In this document: one piece after another, positions 6,881 to 11,063 of the stretch | How the letters are laid out: each line of letters starts with the position of its first letter | Position numbering within the stretch: the first letter of the stretch is position 1 | DNA from: JACCUZ01 sp038246575 | Lineage (GTDB): Bacteria; Actinomycetota; Actinomycetes; JACCUZ01 | DNA: 11,063 bases | Reading direction: 5' to 3' | Assembly: GCA_038246575.1 (NCBI GenBank) | Contig: JBBRVU010000140.1 | Coordinates: 1-11,063 of the forward strand | Made by a program: the position numbers and the translations under genes | The notes under the pieces: model-generated | Databases searched by the model: none | What the model was told of the DNA's origin: nothing | The model's input: the letters and a program-made list of their open reading frames with translations, nothing else

Positions 6881-8255
6881 TCAGCAGAGTACGGGCTCCC
6901 GGCGCCAGGCCTCGGCCGTCGCCTCGACGGCGCCGGCGATCCGGAGCAGTTCCAGGTCACCTCCTGGCCGTCCGACGAGCTGGACGCCGACCGGCAGCCC
7001 CTGGTGGGTATACCCGCACGGCAGCGACAGCGCGGGAAGGCCGGTGGCGCTGATCAGGTAGCAGGACGCCATCCAGTCCAGGTAGCTGCCCATCGGCTTG
7101 CCATCGATCTCGGTGACCCACGGCTGGTCGACGGGGAACGGCGGCACCTGGCTGACCGGCATCGCCAGCACGTCGACGCTGCGCATGAACGCCTGCACCC
7201 GCAGGTACAACTCGGTGCGCAGCTCGAACGCGTGGGCCACGTCCTGCCCGCGCAGGTGCAGGCCCTGCTCGATGTTCCAGGCCATGCTGTCCGCGAGCTG
7301 GGCCCGCCGCTCGCGGTAGTCCGGGCCGAACGCAGCGGCGTAGTGCCAGGCCCGCAGCACTCGGAATGCGTCGTCCGCGCCGCTGAGGTCGGGACCGCCC
7401 TCCACCAGGTACAAGCCTGCTGTGAGCAGCGCCTCCCGCCCGTCCCGTTCGAGCACCTGGACAACGGTCGGGTCTACGGGCAGCCCCTCCGGCCGAGGCC
7501 ACCAGGCCACTCGCGCGCCGCGGACGTCTGCGTCCAAGGGATCCGCGAACCGGCTGCCGTCGCCGGGCCAGGCCACCGGGCTGCGCGGGTCGTACCCCGC
7601 GAGCACCGAGAGCAGCAGGGCGAGGTCTGCGACCGTGCGGGCCATCGGCCCGTCGACGGCCAGCGTGAACCATCCGTCGCGCGCCGGCCACGTGGGCACC
7701 AGGCCGGCGGTGGGTCGCAGCCCTACGACGTTGCAGAATCCGGCCGGGTTGCGCAGCGAGCCGCGCATGTCCGTGCCGTCGGCCAGCGGCACCATGCGCG
7801 TGGCGAGCGCCGCGGCCGCGCCGCCGCTGCTGCCGCCCGCCGTCCGGCTGGGGTCGTAGGGATTGCGGGTAGGACCGAAGACCTCGTTGACCGTCTGCGA
7901 GCCGGTCCCGAACTCCGGGGTGTTGGTCTTGCCGATCACTACCGCTCCGGCGGCCCGGACTCGCTCGACGAGCAGCGAGTCGCGCTCTGGCACGTGGTCG
8001 GCGTAGATCGGGGAGCCGTACGTCGTGCGGACGCAGCGGCCCGATCGGATCGCCGCGCGCGATCGCCTGGTCAGCAGCCGAGGCTCGCTCCCAGGCCCGC
8101 TCAGCCGTCAACGTGACGATCGCGTTGACCACTGGGTTCCAGCGGTCGACCTGCTCCAGGTGGGCGGTCAGGACCTCTCGGGCGGACACCTCGCGATCCC
8201 GCAGCAGTCTGGCCAGTTCGGTGGCGGTGGCCCGGTGAAGCCCAGTGGTCGTCAT
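6881..8255 (-). pseudogene. Amidase-signature family hydrolase, broken by an internal deletion and frameshift
   Basis: The 5' part (ATG at 8255, MTTTGLHRATATELARLL) reads to GDPIGPL, residue 74, ending at 8034. After one extra base the protein resumes in another frame at 8032 with VRTTYGSPIYADHVPERD and continues about 380 residues to the stop at 6881. Amidase-signature proteins normally have HGLP-x-KD-x-G between GPL and RTTYGSP. That stretch of about 16 residues is missing, and with it the catalytic Lys of the Ser-cisSer-Lys triad. The later motif GGSSGGAAAALA, which carries the cis-Ser, and the DMRGSLRNPAGFCNVVGL nucleophile region are present; Arg replaces the usual Gly before GS. Intact, it would be about 473 residues. 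Beside barbiturase it could once have cleaved ureidomalonate or malonamate (malonamidase E2 belongs to this family). It is convergent to barbiturase. An assembly error cannot be excluded. Confidence 0.85.
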
Positions 8256-8332
8256 CCATCCGCCTCGAGGGTGCAGTCGCAGGGGCGAGCCTACCCAGCA
8301 GGGAGCCCGAGTTCGCGTCTGCATCTGCGGGA

Positions 8333-8530
8333 TCAGCGGCCCGGGACGGGCTGCGCGTGCCTGGCCCTCCAGATCGGGCCCTGTCCCGCGGAAGCATCGG
8401 ACAGCGCGGATGGGGAGACGACGGTCAGCCAGCACTGGTCACCGTGAGACATTCCGGTCTTGAGACGGAAGCCAAGGACGTCCTCGTAGAGAGCCAATGC
8501 CTTGCGTCGATCTGCGACCAACTCGTCCAT
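8333..8530 (-). pseudogene. VOC/glyoxalase-fold protein, N-terminal fragment
   Basis: The 65-codon reading frame from ATG 8530 encodes VADRRKALALYEDVLGFRLK followed by HGDQCWLTVVSP. This is the first beta-alpha-beta half of a vicinal-oxygen-chelate (glyoxalase/bleomycin-resistance fold) protein, where the usual pattern is KALAFYxDVLGF followed by WLTVVSPEG. Similarity stops after VVSP and the frame ends at 8333; a full member of this type runs about 120-130 residues. No good ribosome binding site precedes the ATG. It lies 77 bp upstream of the broken amidase on the same strand, in a stretch rich in damaged genes. Function of the ancestral gene is unknown, since the fold covers many enzymes and resistance proteins. 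Family assignment rests on one short block. Confidence 0.5.
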
Positions 8531-8665
8531 GTGCTGGGAGATCGCCTGCTGTGAGGACGCGAGCTGGTGGCCTGGCTCCGGGGCTTGCGGTGCCCGCCGG
8601 TGTCGATGGTGAGCCCGTGGTCTGGGCGGTTCGCGCCTCGGTCTCCGACGGGTCAGGGGCTTCGT

Positions 8666-8995
8666 CTACACCGTTTCCTTGCCGTCACGGACGCCGGCGA
8701 CCCCGGTCTCCAAGGGGGTCGGGCGCGGCGCGAGATAGGTGACCCCGGCCCCGGTGTTGCGCAATGCGGCGACCTCGAAGCCGGCGCTACTCGTCGACCA
8801 GCCCGGCCTGGTGCAGCATCGCCGCCGGCTGCGCGCTGGCGTGGACCTGGAGCTCGCCTTTGCCGAGTGCCGCTTTCAGTGCTCTGACTCGACTCCGTCA
8901 AGGGCGTCGCCCGAGATCACGGTGGTGTGCTCCCAGGTAGGCTCCGGTAACGTGTTGGAGATCACTTGCTTCGCTCGTCCGTCAAGCGCGACAAG
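8666..8995 (-). pseudogene. RibD C-terminal / dihydrofolate-reductase-like protein, decayed remnant
   Basis: Three pieces in different frames together read as the C-terminal two-thirds of a RibD-C/DHFR-like family protein. Piece one follows directly after the accD3-like stop, in that same frame: QVISNTL, then TTVISGDALDGV. Removing one copy of the tandem GACTC duplication (8886-8890 and 8891-8895, plus strand) restores the frame into VRALKAALGKG, then GELQVHASAQ and AGLVDE, where a TAG (8787-8789) ends it. The final block GFEVAALRNTGAGVTYL (about 8782-8732) continues in a third frame to a TAG at 8666-8668. The usual YRL-PVVLG-GKRLF stretch of about 24 residues is absent between pieces two and three. 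The N-terminal NADPH-binding portion is missing altogether and no start codon is available, so the gene is dead. Its original substrate cannot be told. Confidence 0.72.
8886..8895. repeat. 5-bp tandem duplication (GACTC twice)
   Basis: GACTCGACTC reads as GAGTC twice on the coding (minus) strand of the RibD/DHFR-like remnant. Removing one unit restores a family-like reading (GDALDGVRALKAAL) across the frame break, so this looks like the mutation that shifted the frame. Confidence 0.6.
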
Positions 8996-10486
8996 CTAAC
9001 GGCCGAGCCGGCGGTACCGCTGCAGGCGGGTGACGAGCCGGTCAGCCGGGTCGGCCCTGAGCAGCGTGACCAGTTCGTGCTCGAGCACCTGCCCCATCCG
9101 GCGGCAGAACGCCTCGGGCTCGTCGCGGGCGTCGGGGCGCTCGGCGACGATGCGATCGATGACTCCGGCGCGGAGCAAGTCCAGCGAGCGCACGCCTTGC
9201 TTCGCGGCCATCTCCGCAGCCCGGGAAGGGTCGCGGTGCACGATCGCGCTGGCGCCTTCCGGCGGCAGCGGCGACAGCCAGCCGTGCTGGGCGGCGATCG
9301 CGCGGTCGGCCGGGACCAGGGCAAGGGCCGCCGCACCCGTGCCCTGCCCCAGCAGTACCGACACGGTCGGAGCATCGAGCATGACGAGCTCGGCCAGACT
9401 GCGTGCGATCTCCCGGGCCATCCCGCCCTGCTCGGCCTCCTGTGACAGCGCCGCACCCGGGGTGTCGATGACGCTCACCAGCGGCAAGCGCAGCTCGTGA
9501 GCCAGCCGCATCCCCCGTCGCGCGTCCCGCAGCGCGACCGGGCCCATCGGCCGGTCGTTCGTCTGCCCACGCCGGTCCTGGCCAAGCAGGACGCAGGGCG
9601 CAACGCCGAAACGAGCCAACGCCAGCAGCAGACCTGGGTCGGCCTCGCCCTGCTCGGTCGCGTTGAGCGGGACGACGTTGGTGGCCGCATGGCAAAGCAG
9701 GAGCCGGACGCCGGGACGACCGTCGTGGCGTGAGCGGGTGATCGAGTCCCACGCGGCCACGTCCGGCAACGGTTCGCGGTCCGGCTCGGGCACAGCCAGC
9801 AGCCCCCGGCCCGGAGGCGACAGCACGTTCAGTGCCCGGCCCAGGAACGTCGCCAGGTCCTCGGGCGTGAGCACGGCGTCGATGAGGCCATGCTTGTAGA
9901 GGTTCTCTGACACCTGGACGCCGGGCGGGAACGGCTCCCCGTACATCGCCTCGTACACACGCGGGCCGATGAGCCCGACTAGCGCGCCGGGTTCGGCAAC
10001 CGTCACGTGCCCTAACGATCCCCAGGACGCGAGCACTCCTCCGGTCGTGGGATGGCGCAGGTAGACCAGGTACGGCATTCCCGACGCCTTGTGCCTGGCG
10101 ACCGCCGCCGAGATCTTCACCATCTGCAGGAATGCGATCGTGCCCTCTTGCATCCGGGTGCCACCGGACGCTGGCGCCGCCAGCAGGGGCAACCCCTCGA
10201 CGGTGGCGCGCTCGACGCCGGCGACGAGCCGCTCGGCTGCAGCGACCCCTACGGACCCGGCGAGGAAGCCGAACTCACCGACGAGCACAGCCACCGACCG
10301 CCCGTTGATGCGCCCCGCGCCGGTGACGACCGCCTCGTCGAGTCCGGTGCGATCGCGAGCCTTCTGCAGGTCGGCGGCGTACGCCTCGTCCACCGCCACC
10401 GCCACCGGCTCACGGTCCCAGCGGACGAACGAATCCTCGTCCAGGACGAGATCGACGAACTCGAGCGCATTGAGCCGACGGGTCAC
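8996..10486 (-). CDS. accD3: Fused beta/alpha acyl-CoA carboxylase carboxyltransferase (AccD3-like)
   Basis: The 496-residue product carries both carboxyltransferase halves in one chain, like M. tuberculosis AccD3. Such enzymes move the carboxyl group from carboxybiotin to an acyl-CoA. The N-terminal (beta-like) half has SGGTRMQEGTIAFLQMVK at 107-124 and RHPTTGGVLASWGSLGH at 144-160. The C-terminal (alpha-like) half has IDTPGAALSQEAEQGG at 340-355 and LLGQGTGAAALAL at 378-390, the latter being an oxyanion-type loop. It lacks the N-terminal C4 zinc finger of E. coli AccD. The start is GTG at 10486; no strong Shine-Dalgarno is visible, and the codon overlaps (GTGA) the stop of an unrecognised minus-strand ORF. 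No biotin carboxylase or carrier gene is in the window. Its link with the pyrimidine genes is unclear; malonate or malonyl-CoA metabolism is one conceivable bridge. Confidence 0.85.
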   Translation of the reverse strand: MTRRLNALEFVDLVLDEDSFVRWDREPVAVAVDEAYAADLQKARDRTGLDEAVVTGAGRINGRSVAVLVGEFGFLAGSVGVAAAERLVAGVERATVEGLPLLAAPASGGTRMQEGTIAFLQMVKISAAVARHKASGMPYLVYLRHPTTGGVLASWGSLGHVTVAEPGALVGLIGPRVYEAMYGEPFPPGVQVSENLYKHGLIDAVLTPEDLATFLGRALNVLSPPGRGLLAVPEPDREPLPDVAAWDSITRSRHDGRPGVRLLLCHAATNVVPLNATEQGEADPGLLLALARFGVAPCVLLGQDRRGQTNDRPMGPVALRDARRGMRLAHELRLPLVSVIDTPGAALSQEAEQGGMAREIARSLAELVMLDAPTVSVLLGQGTGAAALALVPADRAIAAQHGWLSPLPPEGASAIVHRDPSRAAEMAAKQGVRSLDLLRAGVIDRIVAERPDARDEPEAFCRRMGQVLEHELVTLLRADPADRLVTRLQRYRRLGR

Positions 10487-10731
10487 GTCTGGTCCGCACG
10501 GTCCGGACTGTGCTGCACGTATCGCGCTACCACGACCCCATACTCGTCCGGGACGGGTCTCCGGGGTAGGCCGCGACGTCGCACACGCCGATGGCCAGGA
10601 CCGCCCCGACGGTGCCGTCGAGCGGGAACGCTCGGCGGCGAGGGCCGGCCCCCGCTGGGACGCCGGCGGGTGCTGGCGCTAGCGTCCGGTGCAGCTGCGG
10701 GGCGACGACGAGGACTGATCGGGGAGGGCGC
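10487..10731. other. Gap of about 245 bp between divergent genes
   Basis: No gene is recognised here. Minus-strand frames stay open through it, one of them meeting the accD3-like GTG with a GTGA overlap, but none gives a recognisable protein. Short dyads occur: GGGCCGGCCC at 10642-10651 and CGCTAGCG at 10677-10684. Promoters for both divergent transcripts would be expected here, but I see no clear -35/-10 pair. Confidence 0.4.
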
Positions 10732-10956
10732 TTGGGGTACATCGCAGGCGCTGCTCGCGACGTCCTGCGTCCCGTGCTCCACCGCCCGGCCCATCGGGGC
10801 GAGGTGCTCGCGGCGACTCGGGTTGCCGTGGTGCTGGGCCCTGCCCGGCCGGCCGCCGGTGTCGCCGCACGAGGTCCGGCCCCAACACGTCGCGCCAAGC
10901 GCGGGCTGCTGGTGATGCTGCCCGCCGTCGAGCTTGTCACCGGAGCGTTGCGGTGA
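10732..10956 (+). CDS. Short ORF with weak resemblance to the DUF2877 (YlbF/AllH-like) N-terminus
   Basis: The frame ending at 10956 has actinobacterial codon bias over its last 74 codons. The most plausible start is TTG 10732, with GGGGAGGG (10721-10728) 3 nt before it, which is tight. The frame also stays open upstream to an ATG at 10591. The stretch AGAARDVLRPVLHRPAHRG followed by EVLAATRVAVVL resembles from memory the first strands of actinobacterial DUF2877 proteins, partners of FdrA and DUF1116 in E. coli AllFGH-type systems. A complete DUF2877 protein has about 270-300 residues, so this would be a truncated copy or a separate small protein. It overlaps the next start by GTGA, implying translational coupling. 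The alternative is an unrelated small hypothetical protein. Confidence in coding is moderate; confidence in family is low. Confidence 0.4.
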   Translation: MGYIAGAARDVLRPVLHRPAHRGEVLAATRVAVVLGPARPAAGVAARGPAPTRRAKRGLLVMLPAVELVTGALR

Positions 10957-11063
10957 GTCTGCTGTCCGCCGAGCCGCGGGTGGTCACCGTGGGCGCCCAG
11001 TTGTTCGCCGACGCCCTGTCGGGGCAGGCGGTGGCGGTGGAGCAGGTGGACTGGCGGCCGCCG
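10953..11063 (+). CDS. DUF1116 family protein (YlbE/AllG-like), 5' end only
   Basis: The first 37 codons of a gene that runs off the window. GTG 10953 is preceded by GGAG at 10942-10945 (7-nt spacing) and overlaps the previous stop by GTGA. The residues RVVTVGAQLFADALSGQAV followed by VDWRPP match the conserved N-terminus of DUF1116 proteins (E. coli YlbE has NVINVGIAMFSDDL, then LDWTPP). A related segment ends FdrA proteins, but its position directly after a start codon favours DUF1116. Together with the DUF1116 tail at the left edge of the window, this makes a second copy of the family about 10.8 kb away on the same strand. The role is presumably carbamoyl transfer in ureide breakdown, by analogy with AllFGH. 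Confidence 0.72.
   Translation, partial: MSLLSAEPRVVTVGAQLFADALSGQAVAVEQVDWRPP

Noticed and set aside
6878..8116. 412-codon plus-strand frame opposite the amidase
   Set aside because: The minus strand carries unmistakable amidase motifs across the whole stretch; the plus frame has none.
10677..10684. CGCTAGCG palindrome as an operator
   Set aside because: Eight bases only and a single copy; too little to support a regulator site.
10483..10794. Minus-strand 103-codon ORF whose stop overlaps the accD3-like GTG (GTGA)
   Set aside because: The overlap is suggestive of coupling, but the protein is Arg/Pro-rich and unrecognised. It runs antisense to the better-supported plus-strand ORF and DUF1116 start region, so it is kept only as a possibility.

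Overview
The window is high-GC DNA with strong G/C preference at third codon positions. Its genes are of actinobacterial type: a one-polypeptide AccD3-like carboxyltransferase, a barbiturase-type ring-opening amidohydrolase, and a three-gene molybdenum hydroxylase in medium-small-large order. It is probably a chromosomal catabolic region of an actinomycete; the genus cannot be read from the sequence.

Plus-strand left arm (1-6836). The window opens inside the 3' end of a DUF1116 (YlbE/AllG-type) gene. Next come three tightly overlapping genes for a xanthine-dehydrogenase-family molybdenum hydroxylase (FAD, 2x[2Fe-2S] and molybdopterin subunits), an NCS2 uracil/xanthine-type permease, and a barbiturase/cyanuric-acid-hydrolase family enzyme. 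Together they read as an oxidative pyrimidine (uracil/thymine) degradation module: the permease imports the base, the Mo enzyme hydroxylates the ring (uracil to barbiturate is the best guess), and barbiturase opens it to ureidomalonate. The DUF1116 partner belongs to the FdrA/YlbE/YlbF (AllFGH) carbamoyltransferase family, so ureidomalonate might be split by phosphate rather than water. That is my inference.

Minus-strand middle block (6881-10486). It holds an intact AccD3-like carboxyltransferase and three damaged genes. The first is an amidase-signature hydrolase split by a frameshift at the place where about 16 residues, including the catalytic lysine, should be. The second is a short N-terminal fragment of a VOC/glyoxalase-fold protein. 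The third is a RibD/dihydrofolate-reductase-like remnant with no 5' end, a 5-bp tandem duplication that shifts the frame, and an internal deletion. This block separates two plus-strand arms and is where decay is concentrated.

Plus-strand right arm (about 10732-11063). A short ORF, weakly similar to the N-terminus of DUF2877 (YlbF/AllH-type) proteins, overlaps by GTGA the start of a gene whose first 37 residues look like the N-terminus of DUF1116. The window is therefore bounded by the tail of one DUF1116 gene and the head of another. This suggests paralogous carbamoyltransferase-type clusters on either side of the oxidative pyrimidine module.

No rRNA, tRNA, CRISPR array, insertion sequence or integrase was recognised.
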